This document shows positions 36,673 through 46,067 of a stretch of 64,000 nucleotides of DNA, piece after piece. The notes beneath the pieces were generated by a model. That model was not told the origin of the DNA. It made no database searches and was given only the letters and a program-made list of their open reading frames with translations. This DNA is from Acidiphilium iwatense (GTDB lineage: Bacteria; Pseudomonadota; Alphaproteobacteria; Acetobacterales; Acetobacteraceae): assembly GCF_021556475.1 (NCBI RefSeq), contig NZ_JAKGBZ010000009.1:1-64000 (forward strand), read 5' to 3'. The translations under genes were made by a program, and so were the position numbers. Each line of letters begins with the position of its first letter. Within the stretch, counting starts at the first letter, position 1.

Positions 36673-39018
36673 TTAGAACCTCGTACCGAAGGAAACGCGG
36701 AATTGCTCGACCTGATCGTATTTATATTTCTTGATCGGCTGGGCAAAGGAAAGATCGATCAGGCCGAACGGCGTGTTCCACGCGACCCCGACGCCCACCG
36801 AAATGCGCGGCGCCGGATTGTCGTAGATGCCGAGGGTCTGGCCGTTGACGGTGATCGGGCGGACGCCGGACAGGCTGCCGATATCGGTGAAGGCGAAGCC
36901 GGACACGCCGAGATCGGGGCTGACAGGCAGCGGGAAGTGCAGCACCGTGTCCTGGGTCCAGATGAACTTGCCGCCGAGGCTGTCGCCGAACGTGGTGTCG
37001 TGCGGGCCGGCGCCGCCGGTCTGGAAGCCGAGCAGGCTGTCGCCGCCGAGGAAGAACCGGTCGGCGATCAGCGAATGATAGCCGAACAGGTCGATCAGGT
37101 CGCCGACATGGCCGTCGAATTCGAGCACCCACGCCTTGCTGCCGAGATAGCGGCGCAGCGGAATGTAATAGGCGCCGCGCGCCTGCAGGCGGAGGAACTT
37201 CGCGGTGCCGCCGAGCCCCGCATAATCGCCGGACAGTGCGAGCAGCCCGCCGCTCGACGGATCGAGCCGGTTGTTGCGATAGTCGAAGGTGAGGGTGGTG
37301 CCGAGCTGCGACAGGCTGGACGAGCCCTGCTCGTTCAGGATGTAGAGGCTGGCGCCGGAAATGACGTTGTAGATGCTGCGGGTCGAGACGGTATAGGTGA
37401 AGGCCTGGCTGATATGGTGGTTGTAGCGGAAGCCGAGCCGCACGTCGCCGCCGATCGACCGTTCGCTGAACACGTAGGCCGTGGTGTTGTAGGTGTCGGT
37501 GCGGAACAGATCGACGCCGGCGATCAGATTGCGCCCGAGGAAATACGGGTTGGTCACGCCGAGGTTGAACTGGGTGCCCCTCTGCGCGAGCAGCGCGCTG
37601 ATCGAGGCGTTGATTCCGGTGCCGAGGAAGTTGTTCTGCGACAGGCCGATATTGGCGAGCGCGCCGAGATCGGTCGAATAGCCGCCGCCGAGCGAGAATT
37701 CGCCGGTCGCCTCCTCATGCACGCCGACATCGAGATTGACCTCGTCGGGCGAGCCGGTCGGGGTCGGCTTGATCGTGATGTCCTTCTTCTTGAAGAAGCC
37801 CAGGTTTTCAAGATTCTGCCTGGATTCCTTGACCGCCTGCTCGTTGAACGCATCGCCCGGCGCCAGCTCGACCTCGCGGCGGATCACCTGGTCCTCGGTG
37901 CGGGTATTGCCGGTGATCGACACGTCGCGGACATAGACGCGCGGCCCCTCGATCACCCGGAAGGTGAGCGCGATCGTATGAGTCTTGTGGTTCTCCTTCA
38001 CGTCCGGCTCGACCTGGGCGAAAGCGAAGCCCCGGTTCTGCACGTCGTCGGAGATCTGCTTGACCGCGGTGCGCAGCGCGTCACCGTCGAAAATATCGCC
38101 CTTCTCGATCGGCACCAGCGGCAGCAGCGATTTGCCGGGCAGGTTGCGCAGCGCGGAGACGACCTTGACCGCGGAAACCCGGTAGCGCGGCCCCTCGTCG
38201 ATCACGAAGGTCAGGTAGAAGGATTTGCGGTCCGGCGCCAGTTGCGCGGTCGCGCTGACGATGCGGAAATCGGCATAGCCGTGATGGTAGTAGAACCGGC
38301 GGAGCAGTTCCTCGTCGTATTTGACCCGCTCGGGATTGTATTCGTCGGAGCTGGACAGGAAGCGGAACCAGGCATTCTGCCGGCTGGAAATCACCTCGCG
38401 CAGCTTGCCGGGGCCGTAGCGGTGGTTGCCGATGAAGTTGATCCGGCTGATCAGCGTCTGCGCGCCGTCATGGCACTTGAACACCACGTTGACCCGGTTT
38501 TCCGGCAACTTGACGATTTCCGGCGAAACCGTCGCGCTGTAATGGCCACGCTTGGCGTAGAGGGCGAGAATCGCCTTGGTATCCGCCGCCGCCGCCGCCG
38601 GGGTGAACACCGCACCCGGCTTGAGCGACACCGCGCCCCGCATCGCCTTGTCCTTGACGACCGAATTGCCCTGGAAAAAGACCTGGTTGACGACCGGATT
38701 TTCCTTCACCTGCACCATCAGGGTATCGCCCTGGCGGGTGATCGAGACCGTCTTGAACAGGCCGGTGGCATAGAGCGTCTTGAGGCTGAGATTGATCCGG
38801 CGCTGGCTGAACGGGTCGCCCGGCCGGAGCAGGATGTAGGAGCGGATGGTGCTGGGATCGATCCGCTGGTTGCCGCTCACCTGGATCGCAGCGATCCGCC
38901 CGCCGGCTTGCGCTTCGGCCGCCGCGGGCGCCGCCGCGCGCGCCTGGAGCGCGGCTGGCGCGATCAGCGCCGCGCCGAGGCATGCCGTGGTCATCAGAGC
39001 CAACCGCAGTTGCCGCAA
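36673..39018 (-). CDS. bamA: Outer-membrane assembly factor BamA
   Basis: 781 residues. After the signal peptide (RQLRLALMTTACLGAALIAP) there are five POTRA domains (first IAAIQVSGNQRIDPSTIRSY) and a C-terminal 16-strand barrel ending FRVSFGTRF. LADRFFLGGDSLLGFQTGG-like segment holds the conserved L6 region (here R-F-F-L-G-G). BamA folds other barrels into the outer membrane. I chose TTG 39018 because GGGAG lies eight bases upstream and it gives a proper charged n-region; the open frame extends to 39078 but without a site, and ATG 38994 would lose the charges. Confidence 0.94.
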   Translation of the reverse strand: MRQLRLALMTTACLGAALIAPAALQARAAAPAAAEAQAGGRIAAIQVSGNQRIDPSTIRSYILLRPGDPFSQRRINLSLKTLYATGLFKTVSITRQGDTLMVQVKENPVVNQVFFQGNSVVKDKAMRGAVSLKPGAVFTPAAAAADTKAILALYAKRGHYSATVSPEIVKLPENRVNVVFKCHDGAQTLISRINFIGNHRYGPGKLREVISSRQNAWFRFLSSSDEYNPERVKYDEELLRRFYYHHGYADFRIVSATAQLAPDRKSFYLTFVIDEGPRYRVSAVKVVSALRNLPGKSLLPLVPIEKGDIFDGDALRTAVKQISDDVQNRGFAFAQVEPDVKENHKTHTIALTFRVIEGPRVYVRDVSITGNTRTEDQVIRREVELAPGDAFNEQAVKESRQNLENLGFFKKKDITIKPTPTGSPDEVNLDVGVHEEATGEFSLGGGYSTDLGALANIGLSQNNFLGTGINASISALLAQRGTQFNLGVTNPYFLGRNLIAGVDLFRTDTYNTTAYVFSERSIGGDVRLGFRYNHHISQAFTYTVSTRSIYNVISGASLYILNEQGSSSLSQLGTTLTFDYRNNRLDPSSGGLLALSGDYAGLGGTAKFLRLQARGAYYIPLRRYLGSKAWVLEFDGHVGDLIDLFGYHSLIADRFFLGGDSLLGFQTGGAGPHDTTFGDSLGGKFIWTQDTVLHFPLPVSPDLGVSGFAFTDIGSLSGVRPITVNGQTLGIYDNPAPRISVGVGVAWNTPFGLIDLSFAQPIKKYKYDQVEQFRVSFGTRF

Positions 39019-39253
39019 GGATAATCTCCCAAACGCCTCAAGGTCACGATGCCGGCCGCATGAACCTTGCCCACGCACCGCACCGAGATGCGCCTAGCGG
39101 CAACCGCCGCCGCCCGCAAGGGCATCGCCGCCCGGCCCGGTCACAAAGTTTTTCAGCAATCCCGCAACGATCGGCGCCGCGCCGCCATCTTGCCCCGCCC
39201 CGCCCGGCGCGCGATGCATAGGGTGTGCACCCAGTGGCGACAAGGAGAAACCG

Positions 39254-39826
39254 ATGCCGAACGCCATCAGCCGCTTTCCGGTGCCCGAACTCGCCGGCCT
39301 GCCGGACGACATCCGCGAAAAAATCCTCGCGGTGCAGGAAAAAGCCGGCTTCGTTCCGAATGTTTTTCTTGTGCTGGCCCACCGGCCGGACGAATTCCGC
39401 GCCTTTTTCGCCTATCACGACGCGCTGATGCTGCGCGATAGCGGCCTCACCAAGGCAGAGCGCGAAATGATCGTGGTCGCGACGTCGGGGGCGAATCACT
39501 GCCTCTATTGCGTCATCGCCCATGGCGCGATCCTGCGCCTCTACGCGAAAGACCCGGAACTCGCCGACCGGCTCGCGGTCAACCCGGACCGCGCCGGTCT
39601 CGCGCCCCGTCAGGCCGCGATGCTCGGCTATGCGATGAAGGTGGCGACCGCCTCGCACGCGGTCGCCGAGGCCGATTTCGCCGCGCTGCGCGTCCATGGC
39701 TTCGACGCCGACGCCATCTGGGATATCGGCGCCATCGCCGCCTTTTTCGCGATGTCCAACCGCCTCGCCAACATGACCGCGATGCGCCCCAACCCGGAAT
39801 TCTTCACCCTGGGCCGCATACCATGA
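39254..39826 (+). CDS. Peroxidase-related enzyme, AhpD-like
   Basis: A 190-residue carboxymuconolactone decarboxylase-fold protein of the uncharacterised peroxidase-related type. SGANHCLYCVIAHGAILR has the CxxC...H redox centre. The N-terminal GLPDDIREKILAVQEKAGFV and C-terminal NRLANMTAMRPNPEF are typical of the family. AAGGAGAAACC precedes the start. Probably hydroperoxide defence in the cytosol. Stand-alone gene opposite to bamA. Confidence 0.88.
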   Translation: MPNAISRFPVPELAGLPDDIREKILAVQEKAGFVPNVFLVLAHRPDEFRAFFAYHDALMLRDSGLTKAEREMIVVATSGANHCLYCVIAHGAILRLYAKDPELADRLAVNPDRAGLAPRQAAMLGYAMKVATASHAVAEADFAALRVHGFDADAIWDIGAIAAFFAMSNRLANMTAMRPNPEFFTLGRIP

Positions 39827-39844
39827 GCAAGGGTGGCGATCGCC

Positions 39845-40360
39845 CTATTTCTGCTTGAGCTTGGCCATATAGGCATAGAGCGCCATCAGGTTCTGCCGCG
39901 CCGCCGCGTTGCCCTGCTCGCCCGAGAGCCGGTACCAATAAATCGCCTTCGCATAATCCTGCGGCACGCCGTGCCCGAGTTCGTACAACTGGCCGAGATT
40001 GTTCTGCGCATTGGCATTGCCCTGATGCGCCGCCTGCCGGTACCAATAGGCCGCCAGAACGTCGTTCCGGGGCACGCCCCGTCCCGCCTGATACAGCAGC
40101 CCGAGATCGGTCTGCGCCACGGCGTCGCCCTGGCGCGCCGCCTGGCCGTACCAATAGGCTGCCGTCGCGGCGTTCTGCGGCACGCCTTGCCCCTCCAGAT
40201 AGAGCGAGCCGAGATAGGTTTCCGCGCCGACATTGCCCTGCCGCGCCGCACTGATGACCGGCCCGACCGATGCCGCCTCCGCCGGCTGGCAAACTCCGGC
40301 GGCGACCAGAACGGCAAGGCCGAAGCCCAGAAGCCGATGGTTCGAACGGACACCCTGCAT
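39845..40360 (-). CDS. Secreted Sel1-repeat protein
   Basis: 171 residues with a signal peptide ([20 protein letters not shown], cut near AEA) and about three Sel1-like repeats: [60 protein letters not shown]. Each forms a two-helix hairpin for protein contacts, in the periplasm or on the surface. GGAGGGG precedes ATG 40360; the earlier in-frame ATG at 40375 has no site. Partner unknown. Confidence 0.88.
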   Translation of the reverse strand: MQGVRSNHRLLGFGLAVLVAAGVCQPAEAASVGPVISAARQGNVGAETYLGSLYLEGQGVPQNAATAAYWYGQAARQGDAVAQTDLGLLYQAGRGVPRNDVLAAYWYRQAAHQGNANAQNNLGQLYELGHGVPQDYAKAIYWYRLSGEQGNAAARQNLMALYAYMAKLKQK

Positions 40361-40607
40361 GACGATCCCCTCCATGCTCCCAAATCCGAGACAATATGGA
40401 GCGCCCGTCCGCTCATGTCACGCCGGCTGGGTCAAAGATCACGCTTCCCGGCCCGCGAAACCGGATTTTTGGGCCCGGCCGGCGATGCCGCGAACACCGG
40501 CGAACCCGGTTCGGCCCGGACGCTTGGCTCATACCCCCAGAGTACCATGGAGAGCTGAAAGGCGTTGCCCGCTTGATCCGCCGCATCGCTCCGGGCAGTC
40601 TCCGCCG

Positions 40608-41327
40608 ATGACCGCCACTGCCCACACCCAGGCCCTGGTGCTGTTCTCCGGCGGGCAGGACAGCGCCACCTGCCTCGCCTATGCGCTCGACCGCTACGAC
40701 CGGGTCGAAACCATCGGCTTCTTCTACGGCCAGCGCCACGCGGTGGAACTCGACTGCCGCGCCCCGCTGCGCGACGCGATCGTCGCACTCCGCCCCTGGC
40801 GCGCGACGCTCGGGCCCGATCACATGCTCGATATCGAAGCCGGCCTCGCCGCACTCGGCGCCACCGCGATGACCGCCGATATCGCGATCGAAACGACCGA
40901 GGCAGGCCTGCCCAACACCTTCGTCCCCGGCCGCAACCTGCTGTTCCTGACTTACGCCGCCGCATTGGCCTACCGGCGCGGCCTCGGCGTCCTGGTCGGC
41001 GGCATGTGCGAGACCGACTATTCCGGCTACCCGGATTGCCGGAGCGCCACCATGGCGGCGATGCAAGCCGCCCTCCGCCTCGGGCTCGACCGCGACATCG
41101 CCATCGACACCCCGTTGATGCGGCGCGACAAGGCGGATACTTGGCGCCTCGCCGCCAGCCTCGGCGGCGAACCTCTCATCGAAATCCTGCGGGTGCAAAG
41201 CCATAGCTGCTACCGGGGCGAGCGCGGAGCGCTGCACGACTGGGGCTATGGCTGCGGCGACTGCCCGGCCTGCGATCTGCGCGCCGGCGGCTGGCGGCGC
41301 TTCCGCGCCACCACCCCGGCCGGCTGA
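40608..41327 (+). CDS. queC: 7-cyano-7-deazaguanine synthase
   Basis: A 239-residue ATP-dependent enzyme that makes preQ0 from carboxy-deazaguanine for queuosine tRNA modification. The PP-loop [15 protein letters not shown] is at the N-terminus, then [13 protein letters not shown] and [20 protein letters not shown]. The zinc site is at the C-terminus (CYRGERG, then [12 protein letters not shown]). ATG 40608 is preceded by no strong site. I found no preQ1 riboswitch upstream. No other queuosine genes are in the window. Confidence 0.95.
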   Translation: MTATAHTQALVLFSGGQDSATCLAYALDRYDRVETIGFFYGQRHAVELDCRAPLRDAIVALRPWRATLGPDHMLDIEAGLAALGATAMTADIAIETTEAGLPNTFVPGRNLLFLTYAAALAYRRGLGVLVGGMCETDYSGYPDCRSATMAAMQAALRLGLDRDIAIDTPLMRRDKADTWRLAASLGGEPLIEILRVQSHSCYRGERGALHDWGYGCGDCPACDLRAGGWRRFRATTPAG

Positions 41328-41440
41328 TCCGCGAACCCGGCCCCGATCACCGCCTTCGGCACGTTTCGATTCGCTTGCGGATCGCTCGGCCCTGGAGAAT
41401 ACTCGGTCGCACGCAACAGGGGTTTCCACGCGAGGAAACG

Positions 41441-42658
41441 ATGGCCGGACTCTGCGTCTTGTTGACCAACTCGCTCCTCAGCGAGCGCACCGGCTCCGAG
41501 GTCACGACGGAACAGCTCGCCGATGGCCTGCGCCGGGCCGGCCATCTGCCGATCGTCTATGTATCGCGGATCGGGCCGCAGGGCGAAGCGATGCGCGCGC
41601 GCGGCCATGCCGTCGTCGATCGCCTCTCGGCGCTGCCGGACCGCCCGGAGGTGATCCACGGAACCCATAACATGATGACGATGATGGCGCTCGCCGCCCT
41701 GCAAGGCGTGCCGGCGCTGTTCGTCTGCCACGATGCAACGGCGATGCACGACGCCGCACCGCTGCACCCGCGAATTCGCCGCTATTACGGGGTCAGCGAG
41801 GTCGCTCGGCGCCGGCTTGTCATCGACGGCGCGTCGCCGGAGCTGTGCGGGGTGCTGCCGAACCCGGTCGATCCGCTCCTGTTCCGGCCGCGGCCGCCCT
41901 TGCCGCCCCGCCCAGGTCGCGCGCTCGCCATCTGCAAGCCCGCGCCTCCTCGGGCGGCGATCCGCGCCGCCTGCGCCGCCGCCGGGCTCGCGCTCGACGA
42001 AGTCGGGACCGGGGCAGGCCGGGTGAGCGAGCGGATTCACGAGGAATTGACGCGCTACGATCTGGTTTTCGCGTCCGGGCGCGGCGCCCTCGAAGCCGGG
42101 TTTACCGGCTGCGCGGTCGTCATCTGCGAATCGCGCGGCTTCGGCGGCCTGCTGACCAGCGCGGCGCCGGAGCTGTGGCGGCGCGGCAATTGCGGCGCCG
42201 GAACCCTGACCCGGCCGGTCGACGCCGCTGCGATCGCTGAAGCGATCGCAGCGTATGACGCGGACGACGCCCTGGCGGTCAGCCTCGCGATGCGCGAAGC
42301 CCTCTCGCTCGATGCCCATGTCGAACGTCTCGTGCCGGTCTATCATGACATGATCCGCGAAACCGGGGATGTGTCCGCAGAAGCCGAGGCGTCCGCGATG
42401 GCGCGATTTCTCGAGGATTTCCTGCCATCGCATGCACCCGCCCGGCCCTGGCGCGCGCTGGTCCGCGACATAACCGGGATCGCGCCCGACGATTTGCCGC
42501 CGCCCGTCGCCGGCACCATCCCGAGCGTCGAGCACCGGGACGGCGCCGCCACCGAAACCGTTGTGCCGGAGCCGAGGCCCGAGTCGGCGTTTCGCCGCCT
42601 GTGGCGTAACCTGCCGGTGCTGCGCCCCCGCCGCACCGGCATCGGCGATTTGCAATAA
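41441..42658 (+). CDS. Glycosyltransferase-like protein (GT4-type)
   Basis: A 405-residue protein with a two-Rossmann GT-B look: LTNSLLSERTGSEVTTEQLA and RAGHLPIVYVSRIGPQGEAM at the N-terminus, YGVSEVARRRLVIDGASPEL and LPNPVDPLLFRPR in the middle, typical of GT4-like transferases (N-P-V/I-D). The second half lacks the usual E-x7-E signature, so activity is uncertain. GAGGAAA lies just before ATG 41441. It may modify a surface polymer; sugar and acceptor unknown. Confidence 0.7.
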   Translation: MAGLCVLLTNSLLSERTGSEVTTEQLADGLRRAGHLPIVYVSRIGPQGEAMRARGHAVVDRLSALPDRPEVIHGTHNMMTMMALAALQGVPALFVCHDATAMHDAAPLHPRIRRYYGVSEVARRRLVIDGASPELCGVLPNPVDPLLFRPRPPLPPRPGRALAICKPAPPRAAIRAACAAAGLALDEVGTGAGRVSERIHEELTRYDLVFASGRGALEAGFTGCAVVICESRGFGGLLTSAAPELWRRGNCGAGTLTRPVDAAAIAEAIAAYDADDALAVSLAMREALSLDAHVERLVPVYHDMIRETGDVSAEAEASAMARFLEDFLPSHAPARPWRALVRDITGIAPDDLPPPVAGTIPSVEHRDGAATETVVPEPRPESAFRRLWRNLPVLRPRRTGIGDLQ

Positions 42659-42912
42659 AATCGCGGATTCCCCTGCCGCCCCGGTATCTCGCGCCTTTAT
42701 TCCATGCTATGGATGCGCTTTGAAGCATGGGAGTCGGCTTCGTGCAGGCTTTCCCAACCGCATCACGCTGGTGATCGCGCCGCGACGAGAGCGCGACGCC
42801 GGGCTCCGGGCGTGACCAGAGATGTGCGCCCCATGCGACGAGTTGATGCGCTTGAAACGATGCTGAACCCCCCGCGAACGTCGCGCCACGCGATGAACAG
42901 GTTGCCAGGACG

Positions 42913-44325
42913 ATGAAGACGATCAATGCGATCCGCATGGGCGGATCAGACATCCTCCCGCTGGTTGAGGGCGGCAAGGGCGTGGCCGTATCGAACGGGC
43001 GCACCGCCGGGCAATGGGCGGCATCGGGCGGCATCGGCACGTTCAGCGCCGTCAATGCAGACAGCTACGACGAGCAGGGCCGGCTGATTCCGCAACTCTA
43101 TCACGGCCGTACCCGCCGCGAGCGCCACGAGGAGCTGGTCGCCTACGCGATCGAAGGCGGTCTCGCCCAGGCGCGCCGCGCGCACGAGGAATCCAATGGC
43201 CAGGGCCGCATCCACGCCAACATATTGTGGGAAATGGGCGCCGCCGAGCGGGTGATCACCGGCATTCTCGAAGGCGCCAAGGGGCTGATCAACGGCATCA
43301 CCTGCGGCGCCGGAATGCCCTACAAACTCTCGGAAATCGCCGCGAAATTCAACGTCCACTACTACCCGATCGTCTCCTCGGCACGCGCCTTCAACGCGCT
43401 GTGGCGCCGCGCCTATCACAAGGTCGCCGATCTGATGGGCGGCGTAGTCTATGAAGACCCCTGGCTCGCCGGCGGCCATAACGGACTGTCGAATTCCGAG
43501 GACCCGACCAAACCGGAAAGCCCGCTGCCGCGCGTCATCGCACTGCGCCGCCAGATGCGCGAATTCGGCCTGGACGCGACGCCGATCATCATGGCCGGCG
43601 GCGTCTGGTGGCTGGAGGAGTGGGAGGACTGGATCGACAACCCCGATATCGGCCCGATCGCCTTTCAGTTCGGCACCCGCCCCCTGCTGACCCGCGAAAG
43701 CCCGATCAGCGAAGCGTGGAAGCAGAAGCTGCTCACGCTGAAGGACGGTGACGTGTTCCTCAACCGCTTCTCGCCGACCGGGTTCTATTCCAGCGCGGTG
43801 AACAACGACTTCATCAAGGGGCTGCGCGCGCGCAACGAGCGGCAGGTGGCCTACACCACCGAGCCGGTCGGCGCCCATTCCGCCGAATACGGCGTCGGCC
43901 CGCGCAAGCGCGTGGTCTGGCTCACCCCGGCCGATCTCAAGCGGGTGCTCGGCTGGGAGCGGGAGGGTTACACCGAGGCCCTGCGCACCCCGGATTCCAC
44001 CCTGGTGTTCGAAACCCCGGAGGCCGCGACGGAAATCCGGCTCGATCAGGTCAACTGCATGGGCTGCCTGTCGCATTGCCGGTTTTCCAACTGGGCGCAG
44101 GAGGAACCGGACTACAGCACCGGCAAGAAGGCCGATCCGCGCAGCTTCTGCATCCAGAAAACCCTGCAGGATATCGCCCATGACGGCGAGCACCCGGATT
44201 CGGTCGACCGCAACCTGATGTTCAGCGGCCATAACGGCTATCGCTTCGCGTCCGACCCTTTCTATTCCAACGGCTTCATCCCGACGGTGAAGCAGCTCGT
44301 CGACCGCATCCTCACCGGACGATGA
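42913..44325 (+). CDS. Nitronate monooxygenase-like flavoprotein
   Basis: A 470-residue protein of the 2-nitropropane dioxygenase/IMPDH-related TIM-barrel class: VSNGRTAGQWAASGGIGTFS, GLINGITCGAGMPYKLSEIA, PIVSSARAFNALWRRAYHK, IIMAGGVWWLEEWEDWI and GPIAFQFGTRPLLT (FMN phosphate region). The C-terminal part has CMGCLSHCRFSNWAQ, a Cys cluster not usual for short nitronate monooxygenases, which hints at a metal or iron-sulfur site. Length is about 120 residues above the classical enzyme. Substrate unknown. Confidence 0.8.
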   Translation: MKTINAIRMGGSDILPLVEGGKGVAVSNGRTAGQWAASGGIGTFSAVNADSYDEQGRLIPQLYHGRTRRERHEELVAYAIEGGLAQARRAHEESNGQGRIHANILWEMGAAERVITGILEGAKGLINGITCGAGMPYKLSEIAAKFNVHYYPIVSSARAFNALWRRAYHKVADLMGGVVYEDPWLAGGHNGLSNSEDPTKPESPLPRVIALRRQMREFGLDATPIIMAGGVWWLEEWEDWIDNPDIGPIAFQFGTRPLLTRESPISEAWKQKLLTLKDGDVFLNRFSPTGFYSSAVNNDFIKGLRARNERQVAYTTEPVGAHSAEYGVGPRKRVVWLTPADLKRVLGWEREGYTEALRTPDSTLVFETPEAATEIRLDQVNCMGCLSHCRFSNWAQEEPDYSTGKKADPRSFCIQKTLQDIAHDGEHPDSVDRNLMFSGHNGYRFASDPFYSNGFIPTVKQLVDRILTGR

Positions 44326-44343
44326 GAGCGGCGCGCCGTTCGC

Positions 44344-44378
44344 GGCGGTCATCGCGACGCGTCGAGGCGATCCATCCG
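44344..44378. repeat. Short dispersed repeat, degenerate copy
   Basis: CGGTCATCGCGACGCGTCGA and GGCGATCCATCCG, just before the 106-bp beta element. A weak member of the short family. Confidence 0.35.
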
Positions 44379-44390
44379 CGCCAAGCCCAG

Positions 44391-44496
44391 TAGAGCGTGA
44401 CGACTTTAAGTCGATCACGCTCTACTCTTGGTTTGGGCGAGCAATTTCATGGCTATGCGGATCGCTTCGCGATTCCGCGTAAAGCCATATTGCTCT
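44391..44496 (+). repeat. 106-bp double-hairpin element, copy 4 (subtype beta)
   Basis: Starts TAGAGCGTGACGACTTTAAG and has the same first hairpin and GCGAGCAATTTCATGGCT core as the reverse copy at 28482; the end is GCTCTG instead of GCTCTA. GCGGATCGC..GCGATTCCGC forms the second hairpin. The stretch from here to 44693 is the leader of the FadL-type gene. Confidence 0.85.
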
Positions 44497-44507
44497 GGCA
44501 GGCGAAT

Positions 44508-44522
44508 GACAAAAATATTGTC
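44508..44522. promoter_or_regulatory. Small AT palindrome upstream of the FadL-type gene
   Basis: GACAAAAATATTGTC has 5-base arms GACAA/TTGTC. It lies 170 bases before the porin start in an AT-rich zone. A possible operator or part of a promoter; nothing stronger was seen in this leader. Confidence 0.25.
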
Positions 44523-44693
44523 TTAACGAAAACCTCTTGCCCATTAGGTTAAGCGTCGCTACAAGCGAACCCAATCGGGACGTCCAAAATAGCGTGCGTC
44601 GTCGCAAGGAAATGCGTTCCCGATCATATTGTGGAATTTCGACAAATCCCGGAATTCCATAGGGCGGTCGCATCGAATAGAGGGAGGATAACC

Positions 44694-46010
44694 ATGGGTT
44701 TTCGAATTAAACGGACGGCAATCGCATTCGCCGCCGGCACCGCGCTCGCCACGTCCATGGGCGCCGCCCACGCCGCCGGCCTCGGCCTGATCGCGCAGAG
44801 CACAGGCGCGCTCGCCCATGCGTTCGGCGGCGTCACCGTCAACGCGACCCCCTCCACCGCCTATTACAACCCGGCCGGCATGGTGCTGATCAGCGGCAAC
44901 CAGTTCGAGGGCGATCTCAACTATTACGACATCAACTCCAGCTTCACCGGCAGCAGCACCGTGCTCGGCTCCGGCACCGGCAAGAATTTCGTCGAATCCA
45001 CCCTGGTTCCCGGCAATTTCGGCGTCATCAGCCTGCCGCACGGGGTCAAGCTCGGTTTCTCGATCACCACGCCGATCGGCGGGCGGATTAAATACGCCCC
45101 CGATTTCGTCGGCCAGTTTCAGGGCAACGAGGCGCTGATCACCTCGGTCCAGATCGGGCTCGACGTCGCGATCCCGATCACCCGGAAACTCTCGATCGGC
45201 TTCGGTCCGGAAATTAACTATTTCCAGAACATCCTCGGCCTCAACCAGAATTTGGCGCCCTTCCCGGCAGCGGAAGGCCAGTTCAAGGGCCAGAGCTACG
45301 CCTTCGGCTACAATATCGGCGCGATGTACCAGTTCAGCCCGTCCACCCGGATCGGCATCGACTACCGCTCCAAGATCGGCCAGACCGTGAAAGGGCCGGA
45401 ATCGGTCCATCTCGACCCGTCGCTCTACAACCTTCTGTCGGCTTTCAATGCCGCGCCACCAATCGCCTCCAACGCGTTCGACCGCTGGACCTTCCCGCAG
45501 CAGATCTCCTTCGGCATCTACCAGCAGGTCACGCCGCGGCTCTCGCTGATGGCAAGTGCGCAATGGACCAACTGGGCGCAGCAGCAGGCCCTGGTCATCA
45601 CCGATCCGTCCACCATCGGCTTCACCCTCGGCTCGATCTACACCCCGTTCAAATACCGCAATACCTGGACGGTCGGACTCGGCGCGAACTATGTCGCCGC
45701 CCCCGGCCTCACCCTGATGGGCGGGGTGGGCTACGACGAAAGCCCGGTCACCGCCGCCACCCGCCAGGATCTGCTGCCGGATGCCAACCGCGTGCTGCTC
45801 GGCGCCGGCCTGACCTATCAGATCATGCCGATGGCGACGCTGCAGCTCGGCTATCAGCATATTTTCGTCGCCAGCGCGCCGATCAACCAGACCCGCTCCG
45901 GCCTCAACGCCGACAATTCGCTGAATACAGCCGGCGCGGCCGGCACGCTCACCGGCACCTACAATCTCAGCGCCAACGTGTTCTCCACCGGCGTCATTCT
46001 GAAATTCTGA
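44694..46010 (+). CDS. FadL-type outer-membrane channel
   Basis: A 438-residue beta-barrel protein that lets long-chain fatty acids or hydrophobic aromatics cross the outer membrane. Signal peptide MGFRIKRTAIAFAAGTALAT cut at AHA, then the N-terminal plug GLGLIAQSTGALAHAFGGVT and NPAGM, as in FadL/OmpP1/TodX, and a barrel ending in ILKF with a terminal Phe. GAGGGAGGATAACC sits before the start, a strong site. Its likely role fits the hydroxylase and acyl-CoA ligase genes elsewhere in the window, but they are not adjacent. A strong terminator follows. Confidence 0.93.
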   Translation: MGFRIKRTAIAFAAGTALATSMGAAHAAGLGLIAQSTGALAHAFGGVTVNATPSTAYYNPAGMVLISGNQFEGDLNYYDINSSFTGSSTVLGSGTGKNFVESTLVPGNFGVISLPHGVKLGFSITTPIGGRIKYAPDFVGQFQGNEALITSVQIGLDVAIPITRKLSIGFGPEINYFQNILGLNQNLAPFPAAEGQFKGQSYAFGYNIGAMYQFSPSTRIGIDYRSKIGQTVKGPESVHLDPSLYNLLSAFNAAPPIASNAFDRWTFPQQISFGIYQQVTPRLSLMASAQWTNWAQQQALVITDPSTIGFTLGSIYTPFKYRNTWTVGLGANYVAAPGLTLMGGVGYDESPVTAATRQDLLPDANRVLLGAGLTYQIMPMATLQLGYQHIFVASAPINQTRSGLNADNSLNTAGAAGTLTGTYNLSANVFSTGVILKF

Positions 46011-46027
46011 TCCACACCCGGCTGACG

Positions 46028-46063
46028 AACGCCGCGGAGCCTCGCTCCGCGGCGTTTACTTTT
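46028..46063. terminator. Strong bidirectional terminator
   Basis: Arms AACGCCGCGGAGC and GCTCCGCGGCGTT (13 perfect pairs, loop CTC) followed by TACTTTT. It lies between the convergent stops of the FadL-type gene (46010) and the Hint gene (46068); the A-rich base of the left arm gives a short U-tract on the minus strand too. Confidence 0.85.
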
Positions 46064-46067
46064 GCGC

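Noticed and set aside
36649-39024. A 791-codon plus-strand frame
   Set aside because: Antisense shadow of bamA with low-complexity sequence.
40361-40607. A preQ1 riboswitch upstream of queC
   Set aside because: No small GC stem with the A-rich tail and no fitting pseudoknot could be found.
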